The notes beneath the pieces were generated by a model. It saw only the letters and a list, made by a program, of their open reading frames with translations. It made no database searches and had not been told where the DNA came from. The position numbers and the translations under genes were made by a program. A stretch of 64,000 nt of DNA from Catenulispora acidiphila DSM 44928 (GTDB lineage Bacteria > Actinomycetota > Actinomycetes > Streptomycetales > Catenulisporaceae), in assembly GCF_000024025.1 (NCBI RefSeq), contig NC_013131.1, positions 5,890,001 to 5,954,000 of the forward strand, in the 5' to 3' direction. This document shows positions 7,869-16,849 of this stretch, in pieces (position 1 is the first letter of the stretch; every line of letters starts with the position of its first letter).

Positions 7869-9428
7869 TCAGGCAGCCGCGCGCAGGTCGTCGGCTGCGG
7901 CGAGTGCGTAGTCAACCTTGTCATCCGCCGACGCGATCTTCGAGGCGGGCTTCAGGAACAGCGCGAGCCCGATGCCGACCGCCAACGCGGGTGCGATCCA
8001 CAGGTAGCCGTTGGCGGTCGCGTGCGCGAAAGCGTCCAATGCGCTGTGGCGCAGCCCGACCGGCAGGTGAGCGATGCTGTCGGGGCGGGCGGCGTCGAAG
8101 CCGCCGGCGCTCGGCAGGCCGCGGGTGCCGGTGGCGAAGCCGGTGTTGAGCAAAGTGCCGAAGACCGCGACGCCGAACGCGGCGCCGATGGAGCGCGCGA
8201 AGGTGACCACCGCGCTGGCGGCGCCGAGATCGCCGGCCGGCACGCTGTTCTGAACGGTCGTCAGGACCACCATCGGGACCATGCCGATGCCGATTCCGGT
8301 GATCAGGAAGTAGACGCTCAGCAGCACAGTGCTGGTGGCGCCGCCGATGGTGCCCAGCAGAAGCAGCCCGGCCAGGTTCGCCGCCAGACCCGCGAGCAGG
8401 ATGACCCGCAGGCGTTCGACGTGCGCGGCCCAGCGTCCGGCGAGGGACTGGCTGACGACCAACCCGGCGACCAGCGGCAGCATCGAGATTCCGGACAGCG
8501 TCGCCGAGACGCCGTGCACGATCTGCAGGTAGGTCGGCAGATACACCAGCACCGAGAACATCGCGGCGTTGGCGAAGAAGGCGATCAGCGAGGAGAAGAC
8601 GACGGTCCGCGAGCCGAGCATCGCCGGCGGCAGCACCGGCGCGGCGGCGCGGCGCTCGACCGGGATCAGCACGGCGGCCAGGGCGACGGTCGCAAGGATG
8701 AGCCCGACGATGCCCGGCGAACCCCAGCCCCAGCGCTGGCCGAAGGAGGTGACCAGCACCAGACCGGTGGCTATCGCAGCCAGGATCAGCGAACCGAGAT
8801 AGTCGATGCGCGCCTTGGCTCCGCGCGTCGCCTTCGGAAGTGCCCGCGCCGCGATCACCAGGGCGACCAGCCCGACCGGCAGGTTGATCAAGAACGCCCA
8901 CCGCCAGGACAGGTGGTCGGTGAAGATCCCGCCGAGCAGCGGCCCGACGATGCTGGCCACGCCGTAGACCGACCCGAACATGCCCTGGTACCGGCCGCGA
9001 TCGGCCGGCGGGACGATGTCGCCGACCAGCGCGAAGGTCAGCACGATCATGCCGCCGCCCCCCACACCCTGCAGCACCCGGGCGCCGATCAGCTCGGCCA
9101 GATTCTGCGCCACCCCGCACGCCACCGAGGCGATGAGGAACGTCGACGTCGCCGCCAGATAGAGCCGCTTGCGCCCGAACATGTCGCCGAGCTTCCCCCA
9201 CAGCGGCGTGACCGCGGTCGAGGCCAGCAGATACGCGGCGCTGACCCACGCGATGTCGTCGAAGCCGTTCAGATCCTCAGCGATCCGCGGCAACGCGGTG
9301 GAGACGATCGTCTGGTCCAACGACGCGAGCAGCACGGCCAGCACCAGCGCACTCATCGCCGCGGCCACACCTGTCGGCCGAGCCGTGGAAACCTGCCTGC
9401 TTTCGGAAAACTGCCGGATCTTCGGCAT
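7869..9428 (-). CDS. MFS drug-efflux transporter, DHA2 14-helix type
   Basis: 519 residues, ATG start with a GGAGGT-like site (GGTGGGAGGTACCTC). DHA2 motif LASLDQTIVSTALP at about 34-47, motif A GKLGDMFGRKRLY near 80, and about 14 hydrophobic segments; full length for the family. The upstream gap carries an operator-like palindrome and the frameshifted start of a divergent TetR gene, so the pump seems to have lost its dedicated repressor. It heads a probable operon with the ECF sigma gene 20 nt downstream. Confidence 0.92.
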   Translation of the reverse strand: MPKIRQFSESRQVSTARPTGVAAAMSALVLAVLLASLDQTIVSTALPRIAEDLNGFDDIAWVSAAYLLASTAVTPLWGKLGDMFGRKRLYLAATSTFLIASVACGVAQNLAELIGARVLQGVGGGGMIVLTFALVGDIVPPADRGRYQGMFGSVYGVASIVGPLLGGIFTDHLSWRWAFLINLPVGLVALVIAARALPKATRGAKARIDYLGSLILAAIATGLVLVTSFGQRWGWGSPGIVGLILATVALAAVLIPVERRAAAPVLPPAMLGSRTVVFSSLIAFFANAAMFSVLVYLPTYLQIVHGVSATLSGISMLPLVAGLVVSQSLAGRWAAHVERLRVILLAGLAANLAGLLLLGTIGGATSTVLLSVYFLITGIGIGMVPMVVLTTVQNSVPAGDLGAASAVVTFARSIGAAFGVAVFGTLLNTGFATGTRGLPSAGGFDAARPDSIAHLPVGLRHSALDAFAHATANGYLWIAPALAVGIGLALFLKPASKIASADDKVDYALAAADDLRAAA

Positions 9429-9458
9429 GAGGTACCTCCCACCTTTCTGTCACATCAC

Positions 9459-9486
9459 TGTAGCACTTACTGAATGAGAGGCTACA
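9459..9486. promoter_or_regulatory. Operator-like palindrome upstream of MFS pump
   Basis: TGTAGC at 9459-9464 and GCTACA at 9481-9486 form a perfect 6-bp inverted repeat around an inner imperfect palindrome CTTACTGAATGAG. The site lies 31-58 nt upstream of the MFS start and directly before the TetR remnant. The core GCTAC/GTAGC word also occurs in the operator at 1358-1371 beside the other MFS/TetR pair. Confidence 0.45.
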
Positions 9487-9489
9487 TTG

Positions 9490-9600
9490 ATGAGGCGGTC
9501 GGTGCCTTCGAAGCCCGCACGCCGAGGGTCTGAGCCCGCTGGATTGCGGTCGATGCCGCAGCCGCGTCCACCATCGCCATCGCCGCGCAGTCGCCCCGTC
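9490..9600 (+). pseudogene. Truncated, frameshifted TetR N-terminus
   Basis: From ATG 9490 the frame reads MRRSVPSKPARR. Shifting by one base at the following G-run gives GLSPL, and a further shift gives IAVDAAAASTIAIAAQ. Together these match the usual TetR opening (arginine-rich start, GLS, then a helix of the I-V-D-A-A type). The DNA then runs into the 3' end of the SRPBCC gene on the other strand, so the rest of the regulator is missing. The reading needs two frameshifts in about 110 nt, so it is suggestive rather than proven. Confidence 0.4.
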
Positions 9601-10056
9601 TCAGGCCCGCGTCAGCTGGTTGCGCGCCTCGACCGCCTTGATCGTGTTCTTCAGCGCCTTGGCCAGCACGCCCTTGCCGGGACCGCCGAGCAGGACGCCG
9701 GTGAGGCGGCCCTTGAGGTTCTTGCCTTCGCGGACGACCACGACGTCGAGCTGGGTGGAGCCGTCGGGCTGGGGGGTGAAGGTGTAGGTGTGGCCGGAGG
9801 CGCCGCCCCAGATGTTGGAGTCGGTGGTGGTCATCACCACGCGGTGCGGGTCGGTCCAGTCGTAGGTGAGGCGTTCCCAGATGCCGCCGGAGCCCTCGGT
9901 GACGTCGGCGTGGCCATCGCTCTGGGAGTGCACTTCCAGGAATTCGTCGGCGCTGTTCGGGAACAGCTCTCGGCGGCCCGGGCCGAAGTCGGTGAGGCTG
10001 GCCACGAACTGCTCGGGGGTGGCGAGGGTCTGCTCGGTGAAATGAATGGTCGCCAT
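9601..10056 (-). CDS. SRPBCC family protein (START/Bet v1-like fold)
   Basis: 151 residues; ATG at 10056 follows AAGGAG with good spacing, which rules out the longer in-frame reading to 10392. The pattern matches the polyketide cyclase/dehydrase-like SRPBCC superfamily: N-terminal strand MATIHFTEQ, a helix with PEQFVASLTDF, an Asp/Glu-rich middle, the strand pair around GHTYTFTPQPDGSTQLDVVVV, and a long C-terminal helix ending ALKNTIKAVEARN. Such proteins bind hydrophobic ligands; the ligand is unknown. Divergent from the LAL ATPase gene, with GC-rich inverted repeats in the gap (GAACCCTGG at 10142-10150 and CCAGGGTTC at 10206-10214). Confidence 0.8.
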   Translation of the reverse strand: MATIHFTEQTLATPEQFVASLTDFGPGRRELFPNSADEFLEVHSQSDGHADVTEGSGGIWERLTYDWTDPHRVVMTTTDSNIWGGASGHTYTFTPQPDGSTQLDVVVVREGKNLKGRLTGVLLGGPGKGVLAKALKNTIKAVEARNQLTRA

Positions 10057-10249
10057 GGCGGGTCTCCTTGTGTTCCTGAAATCGATGCGCGTCCGGTACG
10101 CATTCAGGCTCGCCGAAGCCGGGCTGCGTCGAGCCAGTACCGAACCCTGGTGGGACCCGACCCGGGGCCCCACCGGAGCCCTGGTCCCGGGGGCCCGGGG
10201 CGCGGCCAGGGTTCTTCCCTGGCGCGGGAGGCGGCCGGCGGAGGGGATC

Positions 10250-10972
10250 GTGACAGTCGTGACAAGTGATCCCTCAGCAGCGCCGCTGCACGGCCGGGCC
10301 CGCGAACAGCAGGTCCTGGACCGGCTGCTCCACGATCTGCGCGCCGGCCGCAGCCGCGCGCTGGTCCTGCGCGGGGACACCGGTGTCGGCAAGAGCGCCC
10401 TGCTGGGCTACCTGGCGGGGCAACCCCTGGCGGGTCGGGTCGTGCGCACCGCCGGGGTGGAGACCGAACCCGAGGTCGCCTTCTCAGCCTTGCAGGAGCT
10501 GTGCTCGCCGCTGCTGGACCGTCTCGGTCGGCTGCCCGCCGCCCAACAGTCAGCCCTGGCCACCGCGCTGGGTCTGGAAGAGGGCGCCTCACCCGGACCG
10601 CTGCTGATCGGGCTCGCGGTCCTCGGGCTGTTCGCCGAAGCCGCCGACGACGAACCGCTGGTCTGCATCGTGGACGACGTCCAGTGGCTCGACGGCATGT
10701 CCGCAGCAGTCCTCGCTTTCGTGGCCCGCCGGCTCGACGCCGAAGCGGTCGCCTTGGTCTTCGCGACCGCCGACAGCCGCTTCCTGGCCGGACTGCCCGA
10801 ACTGCGCGTGGCACGCCTCGGCGAGGACGACGCCCGCGCGCTGCTGGACTCGGTCCTGCCCGGACCGATCGACCCCGCGCTGCGGGACCGGATCATCGCC
10901 GAATCGCAGGGCAATCCATTGGCGCTGGTGGTGCTCTCGCGCCGGACCGAGGAAGGAGTGGGTCGACCATGA
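10250..10972 (+). CDS. Stand-alone LAL-type ATPase domain (truncated LuxR-like)
   Basis: 240 residues, GTG start after GGAGGGG. It is only the AAA/STAND ATPase half of a LAL regulator: GDTGVGKSAL Walker A near residue 45, VCIVDDVQWLD Walker B, and NPLAL near the end. It stops where the winged-helix, TPR-like and LuxR DNA-binding regions normally begin. Its stop overlaps the next LAL gene's start (CCATGA), so the two are translationally coupled. It is either a relic of a tandem duplication whose tail was replaced by the downstream gene, or a working ATPase partner of it. The clean reading frame and coupling favour retained function. Confidence 0.75.
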   Translation: MTVVTSDPSAAPLHGRAREQQVLDRLLHDLRAGRSRALVLRGDTGVGKSALLGYLAGQPLAGRVVRTAGVETEPEVAFSALQELCSPLLDRLGRLPAAQQSALATALGLEEGASPGPLLIGLAVLGLFAEAADDEPLVCIVDDVQWLDGMSAAVLAFVARRLDAEAVALVFATADSRFLAGLPELRVARLGEDDARALLDSVLPGPIDPALRDRIIAESQGNPLALVVLSRRTEEGVGRP

Positions 10973-13830
10973 CGACGATGGTGGGGCGAGGCGAGGAGCT
11001 GGCCCGGCTCGCGGCGTTCGTGACAGCCGGGACGGGCCAAGCCCTGGTGCTGCGCGGGGAAACCGGCGTCGGCAAGAGCGCCCTGGTCAACCACACGGCG
11101 GCGAGCGCCGAGCGCGAGGGGCAGCGCGTCGTGCAGGCAGCCGGTGTCGAGGCGGAATCCGAGCTGCCCTACGCAGGTCTTCACCAGCTGCTCTACCCGG
11201 TGCTGGCCGAGCTCGGTCCGTCGCAGGACGGCGCCTGGCGCCAGCTCGACGCCGTCTTCGGCCGCACCGAGGGAGGCGACCCGCCGTCCGTCATGACGCT
11301 CGGCATCGCCGTCCTCAGCCTGCTGAGTCGCGCCGCCGACGACCAGCCGCTGGTCCTCGTGCTCGACGACGGCCAGTGGCTCGACGACCCCAGCGCGGAC
11401 GTCTGCGGCTTCGTCGGCCGCCGCCTGACCGGCAGCCGTGTGAAGCTGCTGGTGGCGGTACGCACCGACATCGCCTCGCGGTTCGACACCGCGGCGCTGC
11501 CCGAGCTGCCGGTCGCCCCGCTGACGCGCGAAGACGCGGCGTTGCTGCTGGACCAGCGCTATCCGCAGCTCGGCAAGCAGACCCGCCACACCGTATTGGA
11601 GCAGGCGCAAGGGAACCCGCTGGCGCTGCTGGAGCTGCCGGCGCATCTGTCCGCTCAGCAGGACGACAGCATTCCGGACGACTTCTTCGCCCAGCCCGGC
11701 GTCGCCCTGCCGCGCCGCCTCCAACACCTGTATGGCGGCCGTATCGCAGCCCTCAGCGACACCGTCCGCGCCGAGTTGCTCATGGGCGCCCTGGACGGCG
11801 TCGGCTCTCGGCCCGGAGACGGCGCGGCGGGCCTGCGCTACCGCATGCACAACGTCGACGAAGCGGTGGCGAGCAAGCTGCTGGAGGTCGATCCGGCCAC
11901 CGGCGACGTCACCTTCCGCCACCCGCTCGTGCGCTCCAGCGTCGTGCAGACCGCCACCCCCAACCAGCGCCGCGCGGCGCACGAGGCGCTGGCGCACGTC
12001 CACCGCAAGAACCTCGAACGCCGCGCCACGCACCTGGCCGCCGCGACCGTCGACCCGAACGAGGACGTCGCCGACATCCTGGAGGCCGCGGCCGAATCGG
12101 CGACCCGGCGCGGCGGCGCCCTGACCGCCGTGACCTGGCTGACCCGCGCCGCCGAGCTGAGCGTGACGCACAGCGACCGCTCGCGGCGGCTGTCGGATGC
12201 GGCATTCATCGCCGGGCACGCCGCACGCCTCGGACAAGCGCGCGTGCTGGTCCAGGCCGATGCGGACGCCCACGCCTCGGAGTCGCCGGCGGCGGTGCTG
12301 GCCGCCGGGTATCAGGCCTTGTATCAGGACGGCGATGTCCGCTCCACCCACCGCCGCGTCACCGCCGCGATGGAGAAGCTGCGGGATTGCGGTTCAGCGG
12401 GGTCCGGGTCCGGGTCCGAGTCCGAGTCCGGGTCCGGGTCCGGGTCCGAGTCCGAGTCCGGGTCCGAGTCCGGGTCCGAGTCCGGGTCCGAGTCCGGGTC
12501 CGGGTCCGAGTCCGAGGAGGTCCTGGCCCGACTCGTGATCCTCCTGTTGGCGATCGCCCAATTCACCGGGGACAGCGGAACCTGGGAGCGATGCCTGGAT
12601 CTCGTGGAGTCGCTCGAGGAACCGGTGGCCGAGCGAGCCCGGCTGTTCAGCAACACCTGGAGCGACGTGGTCCGGCACGGTGCGGGCTGGGCCGCGCCGG
12701 TGGCTCGGGCCGTCGCGGACCTGCCAGATCTGGAGCCGTGGGAGGTCTCGCGGCTGGCTGTGGCCTCCTACCACCTGGACATCCTCAGCGAATACCGTCC
12801 CTACCTGCAGCGCGTCGTGGACCGCGAGCTGGAGACCGGCGCGGTCGCCAGCGGCATGGTGATGCTGCACCTGATCATGTTGGACCAGATGGCCGTCGGG
12901 GAATGGGACGAGGCCGAACAGATCGGGCGGCACGTCCTGGAGCTGGCGATCGGGCACGGCCACGAGTTGTTCGCCGCCCAAAGCCGCGGCTACCTGGCGC
13001 AGCTGGCGGCGATGCGCGGGCAGGCGGCGCGCGCCAGAGACCTGCAAGCCGAGGTCGACGCCTGGGCCCGGCCGCGCGGTCTGGGCTTCCTGACTCAGCT
13101 CGCTGATTCCGCCGGCGCGACCGCTGCCCTCAGTGCCGGGGACTACGAGGCGGCATACCTCTACGCCATCGGCATCACGCCGCCGGGATCCTTCCAGGCG
13201 TACACGTATCAGGCCTCGCGCACGCTGCTCGACCTGGTGGAAGCCGCACTGCACACCGGACGCGCCGCGCGGGCCCGGCAGCACGCCCTCGCCGCGCGCG
13301 AGGCCGGACTCCCGGAGATCTCACCGCGCCTGGCGCTGATCACGTATGGGGCGCTGGCGATGACCGCGGAGTCGGATAAGGAGGCTGCGGAGATGTTCAC
13401 GCTGGCCGAGTCGCATCCGGAGGCCTCGCGGTTTCCGTTTGAGCTGGCGCGGATCCAGCTGGCGCACGGCATCCGCGTCCGGCACGTCGAGGGCCGTGCG
13501 GCGGCGCGTGAGTTCCTGGTGCCGGCGGCGGAGGCGTTCGAGCGGCTTGGCGCGGGAGGCTGGAGCGAACGCGCGCGCTCGGAAGTGCGCGCCACCGGCA
13601 CGCCGCCGCGCGCCTCGACGCTGAATCTGGCCTCGCTGACCTGGCAGGAGCGGCGCATCGCCGACCTGGCAGCCAGCGGGCTGACGAACAAGGAGATCGG
13701 CAAGCGGATGCATCTGTCGCCGCGCACCGTCAGCTCGCACCTGTATCGCATCTTCCCCAAGCTCGGCATCACCACCCGCGCGGCGCTGCGCGATGCGCTG
13801 AGCCGCACTCCGGATGTCTCTCAGGTGTGA
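10969..13830 (+). CDS. LAL-type LuxR family transcriptional regulator with Gly/Glu-Ser repeat
   Basis: 953 residues. N-terminal STAND ATPase with GETGVGKSAL at about 30-39 and LVLVLDDGQWLDD as Walker B; a long helical TPR-like middle; C-terminal LuxR HTH (LTWQERRIADLAASGLTNKE, then SPRTVSSHLYRIFPKLGI) in about the last 65 residues. Large ATPases of this kind activate carbohydrate or secondary-metabolite operons. The ATG at 10969 overlaps the upstream stop. A run of 19 Gly-Ser or Glu-Ser dipeptides at about 478-515 breaks the TPR-like region and is encoded by a hexanucleotide repeat. Walker B has DDG where relatives have DDA or DDV. Confidence 0.9.
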   Translation: MTTMVGRGEELARLAAFVTAGTGQALVLRGETGVGKSALVNHTAASAEREGQRVVQAAGVEAESELPYAGLHQLLYPVLAELGPSQDGAWRQLDAVFGRTEGGDPPSVMTLGIAVLSLLSRAADDQPLVLVLDDGQWLDDPSADVCGFVGRRLTGSRVKLLVAVRTDIASRFDTAALPELPVAPLTREDAALLLDQRYPQLGKQTRHTVLEQAQGNPLALLELPAHLSAQQDDSIPDDFFAQPGVALPRRLQHLYGGRIAALSDTVRAELLMGALDGVGSRPGDGAAGLRYRMHNVDEAVASKLLEVDPATGDVTFRHPLVRSSVVQTATPNQRRAAHEALAHVHRKNLERRATHLAAATVDPNEDVADILEAAAESATRRGGALTAVTWLTRAAELSVTHSDRSRRLSDAAFIAGHAARLGQARVLVQADADAHASESPAAVLAAGYQALYQDGDVRSTHRRVTAAMEKLRDCGSAGSGSGSESESGSGSGSESESGSESGSESGSESGSGSESEEVLARLVILLLAIAQFTGDSGTWERCLDLVESLEEPVAERARLFSNTWSDVVRHGAGWAAPVARAVADLPDLEPWEVSRLAVASYHLDILSEYRPYLQRVVDRELETGAVASGMVMLHLIMLDQMAVGEWDEAEQIGRHVLELAIGHGHELFAAQSRGYLAQLAAMRGQAARARDLQAEVDAWARPRGLGFLTQLADSAGATAALSAGDYEAAYLYAIGITPPGSFQAYTYQASRTLLDLVEAALHTGRAARARQHALAAREAGLPEISPRLALITYGALAMTAESDKEAAEMFTLAESHPEASRFPFELARIQLAHGIRVRHVEGRAAAREFLVPAAEAFERLGAGGWSERARSEVRATGTPPRASTLNLASLTWQERRIADLAASGLTNKEIGKRMHLSPRTVSSHLYRIFPKLGITTRAALRDALSRTPDVSQV
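12400..12513 (+). repeat. Hexanucleotide tandem repeat, 19 units, in LAL gene
   Basis: Nineteen head-to-tail copies of GGGTCC or GAGTCC inside the LAL regulator, encoding alternating Gly-Ser and Glu-Ser. The two unit types are mixed irregularly. Because the unit is six bases, gain or loss of copies keeps the frame, so the linker length can vary without killing the gene. Confidence 0.95.
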
Positions 13831-13911
13831 GATCCGGACTGAACCTATGATCATGGTGAACGCCATGGTCAGCCGACGGACACCGGCCCGACTTCAGCAG
13901 GGAGAGCAACG

Positions 13912-16623
13912 ATGTTGGTGGGGCGACACGCCGAGTGCGCGCGGCTGGACGCCCTGCTGACGGCGTTGCGGGACGGTCGCAGCGCGGCGCTCGTGGTGGT
14001 CGGCGAGGCCGGTGTCGGCAAGAGCGCGCTGCTGGACCACGCGGTGCGGTCCGGCACGGACGTGCGCGTCATGCGCGCCTCCGGTGTCGAATCGGAGATG
14101 GAACTCCCCTACGCCGCCTTGCACCAGCTGTGCCTGCCGCTGCTGGACGGGATCAACCGGCTGCCGACGCCGCAGGCTGACGCGCTGGCGCGGATCTTCG
14201 GCATGCGCGCCGGTGACGTGCCGAGCCCGTTCTTCGTCGGACTCGGCATCCTCAACCTGCTCGCTGACGCCGCGCGCGAGCAGCCGTTGCTGTGTCTGGT
14301 GGACGACGCGCACTGGCTCGACGAGGCTTCGGCGCAGGTACTCACTTTCGTGGCACGTCGGCTGCGTGCCGAGTCGATCCTCCTGGTGATCGCCAGTCGC
14401 CGCGCGATCCCTGCCATGCAGGGTCTGGCCGAGCTGACGGTCCGGGGTCTGGGCTCGGAGGACGCGAAGCAGCTGTTGAACTCCGTGCTGCGCTGGCCGA
14501 TGGATGACGGCGTCCGAGCGGCGATCCTTGCCGAGGCGCGCGGCAACCCGCTGGCGTTGCTGGAACTCCCGCTGGCTTCGCCCGATCGCCTCGCCGGCGG
14601 CTATGGCTTTCTGGAGGCGTCGGCGTTGCCGGGGCGGATCGAGGAGAGCTTCCGTCGGCGGATCGCGGAGCTGCCCGCCGATTGCCAGGACCTGCTGCTG
14701 CTCGCCGCCGCCGACTCGACCGGCGACCCGGTGCTGGTCTGGCGTGCCGCCGCGAGCCTCGGGCTGAGTCCGGAAGCGGCGCGGCCGGCGGCTGAGGTGG
14801 ATCTGCTCGCGATCGGTGTGCGGACCGCGTTCCGCCACGGTCTGGTCCGCTCGGCTGTGTATCGCTCGGCGTCGGCGGAGGCCCGGCGGCGGGCGCACCG
14901 GGCTCTGGCTGAGGCGACGTCGGCTCAAGCCGATCCGGACCGGCGTGCCTGGCATCTGGCGCACGCCACGGAGAACCAGGACGAGGCTGTCGCGCTGGAG
15001 TTGGAAGCCTCGGCGGATCGCGCGCAGTCCCGGGGCGGTCTGGCTGCGGCGGCTGCGTTCCTGGAACGCGCGGCGTCGCTGACGGCCGATCCGGCGGTGC
15101 GCGCCGATCGGGAACTCGCCGCCGCGCAGGCGAAGTACCACGCGGGGGCGCCGGAGGGTGCGCGTGTCCTGCTCGACAAGGTGGAAGCCGGTCCTGCCGA
15201 CGAGTTGCGGTCCGCTCAGGTCCGACACCTGCGCGCCTACATGGCTTTCGCCACCGGGGACTCCGCACAAGCGCCGGTTCTATTGCTGGACACGGCTCGG
15301 CGGTTCGAGCGGCTCGACCCGGTGCTCTCGCGCGAGAACTATCTGGACGCCCTCGCCTATGCGTTGATGGCCGGTCGCTACGCCGACCGCGCGACCGTCG
15401 CGGACGTGGCCGCCGCCGCGCTGACGGCGCCCTCGGCCGGCGCGGACCCGCACGCTCCGGACCAGCTGCTCGACGCCTACGCCGTGCTGTTCACCGAAGG
15501 CCACGCCGCCGGGACTGCGCTGGTGCGGCGTGCGCTGGACGCCTTCCGCCGCGACGAGTTGCCGGTGGCGGAGGCGACGCGCTGGCTGGTCATCGCCGCC
15601 CACGGCGCCTACGAGATCTGGGACGACGAAGCCTGGGAGGCGCTCACCGCGCTGAACGTCCGGCACACCCGGGCCTCCGGCGCGCTGACGATGCTGCCGG
15701 TCGTGCTGACCCAGCGGATCGCCGCCTGTCTGCACGCCGGCCGGTTCCAGGACGCGGCCGACCTGCTCCAGGAGTCCGAAGCCGTCGCCGAGGCCACCGG
15801 CATCGCGCGCCCCGCCTACGACGCCGCCGCCGTGGCCGCCTGGCGCGGCGACACTGAAGCACACGCTCTCATCCAGGCCGCGGAGGCCACCGCGGCCCAA
15901 CGCGGCGAAGGCCTCGGCGTCACCCTGATCAACTACACCAACGCCGTGCTCCACAACGGCCTCGGCGCGTTCGAGCAGGCCAAGGACGCCGCAGCGCTCG
16001 CGGCGGCGAACCTCACCGAGACCGCCTTCGCCTCCTGGGCCCTGAGCGAGTGGATCGAGGCCGCGATCCGCTGCGGCGACCGAAACGAAGCCGAGCACGC
16101 CCTCGAGCGGCTGGCCCGAACCACGACCCCGAGCGGGACCGCCTGGGGCGCAGGCATCGAGGCACGCTCCCGCGCCCTACTCGCCGAAGGCCCACCAGCC
16201 GACGCCCTCTACCGCGAAGCGATCGACAAGCTCGGCCGCAGCCACGGCGTGGTCGCCCTAGCCCGCGCGCACCTGCTGTACGGCGAATGGCTGCGGCGCC
16301 AAGGACGCGAACCCGACGCCCGCGCCCACCTGACCACCGCACACACCACCTTCACCGACATCGGCGCCCAAGCATTCGCCCACCGAACCCGCGCCGAACT
16401 CACCGCCTCCGGCATATCAGTCCCGCAGCCCACCACAACCCCCACCGTGGAACTGACAGAGCAGGAACGCCAAATCGCCCGCCGCGCCCGAGAAGGCCGC
16501 TCCAACGCCGAAATCGGCGCCGAACTCTTCCTCAGCGCCCGAACCATCGAATGGCACCTCCGCAAAGTGTTCACCAAGCTCGGCATCAGCTCCCGCAAGG
16601 AGCTGCGCACGGCGCTGCCGTGA
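13912..16623 (+). CDS. LAL-type LuxR family transcriptional regulator
   Basis: 903 residues, ATG after GGGAGAG. Order: STAND ATPase with GEAGVGKSAL at 31-40, LLCLVDDAHWLDE Walker B near 125, arginine finger-like GNPLALLELP near 205; helical TPR-like region to about 820; then LuxR HTH (LTEQERQIARRAREGRSNAE ... SARTIEWHLRKVFTKLGISS) at the C-terminus. Closely similar in layout to the regulator at 18006-20762. It is 81 nt downstream of the previous LAL gene on the same strand. Target genes are not evident; its 3' end borders the non-coding inverted-repeat region. Confidence 0.93.
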   Translation: MLVGRHAECARLDALLTALRDGRSAALVVVGEAGVGKSALLDHAVRSGTDVRVMRASGVESEMELPYAALHQLCLPLLDGINRLPTPQADALARIFGMRAGDVPSPFFVGLGILNLLADAAREQPLLCLVDDAHWLDEASAQVLTFVARRLRAESILLVIASRRAIPAMQGLAELTVRGLGSEDAKQLLNSVLRWPMDDGVRAAILAEARGNPLALLELPLASPDRLAGGYGFLEASALPGRIEESFRRRIAELPADCQDLLLLAAADSTGDPVLVWRAAASLGLSPEAARPAAEVDLLAIGVRTAFRHGLVRSAVYRSASAEARRRAHRALAEATSAQADPDRRAWHLAHATENQDEAVALELEASADRAQSRGGLAAAAAFLERAASLTADPAVRADRELAAAQAKYHAGAPEGARVLLDKVEAGPADELRSAQVRHLRAYMAFATGDSAQAPVLLLDTARRFERLDPVLSRENYLDALAYALMAGRYADRATVADVAAAALTAPSAGADPHAPDQLLDAYAVLFTEGHAAGTALVRRALDAFRRDELPVAEATRWLVIAAHGAYEIWDDEAWEALTALNVRHTRASGALTMLPVVLTQRIAACLHAGRFQDAADLLQESEAVAEATGIARPAYDAAAVAAWRGDTEAHALIQAAEATAAQRGEGLGVTLINYTNAVLHNGLGAFEQAKDAAALAAANLTETAFASWALSEWIEAAIRCGDRNEAEHALERLARTTTPSGTAWGAGIEARSRALLAEGPPADALYREAIDKLGRSHGVVALARAHLLYGEWLRRQGREPDARAHLTTAHTTFTDIGAQAFAHRTRAELTASGISVPQPTTTPTVELTEQERQIARRAREGRSNAEIGAELFLSARTIEWHLRKVFTKLGISSRKELRTALP

Positions 16624-16681
16624 GGCGCGGGAGCTGGCGCTTCTGGCTTGCGGATGGGTTGGGGTCGTGTTGCTTCACAAA

Positions 16682-16767
16682 CCGCCGGCCGCCAACGCGG
16701 CCTAGCCATCCTTCACCGAACTGCGTTCCCTGCGAGGCCATTCAAACCGTGCGCGAAGCTGTAAAAA
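16682..16767 (+). repeat. Third, partial copy of the inverted-element end module
   Basis: About 86 nt (CCGCCGGCCGCCAACGCGG, then CCCTGCGAGGCCATTCAAAC and GCGAAGCTGTAAAA) matching, with several substitutions, the outer end of the right arm near 17811-17893 in the same orientation, and the left arm near 16850-16930 in reverse. It begins about 60 nt after the LAL stop. It therefore also forms an inverted pair with the left arm, about 80 nt apart. Confidence 0.75.
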
Positions 16768-16849
16768 GGGGCGCTCATAGCTTATGTGTGGGTGGCGGGG
16801 CGGGGCGAGGCGAGGGCTGGTGCGGTTTGTTTGTGGTTTTTTATAAGCT

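Noticed and set aside
7761-9473. 570-codon open frame opposite the MFS gene, and similar long frames opposite LAL, GGDEF, gudD and Kup genes
   Set aside because: Translations are low-complexity Arg/Gly/Asp-rich and lie antisense to genes with clear family motifs; typical GC-rich shadows.
9487-10269. 260-codon plus-strand frame spanning the SRPBCC gene
   Set aside because: Only its first few codons look like a TetR start; the rest is antisense to a gene with a strong ribosome site and family match.
10250-10972. Calling the ATPase-only LAL gene a pseudogene
   Set aside because: The frame is open, Walker motifs and a ribosome site are intact, and its stop is coupled to the next start; truncation alone does not show it is dead.
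12400-12513. CRISPR-like or satellite array
   Set aside because: The units are six bases with no spacers and are read through in frame as part of a protein.
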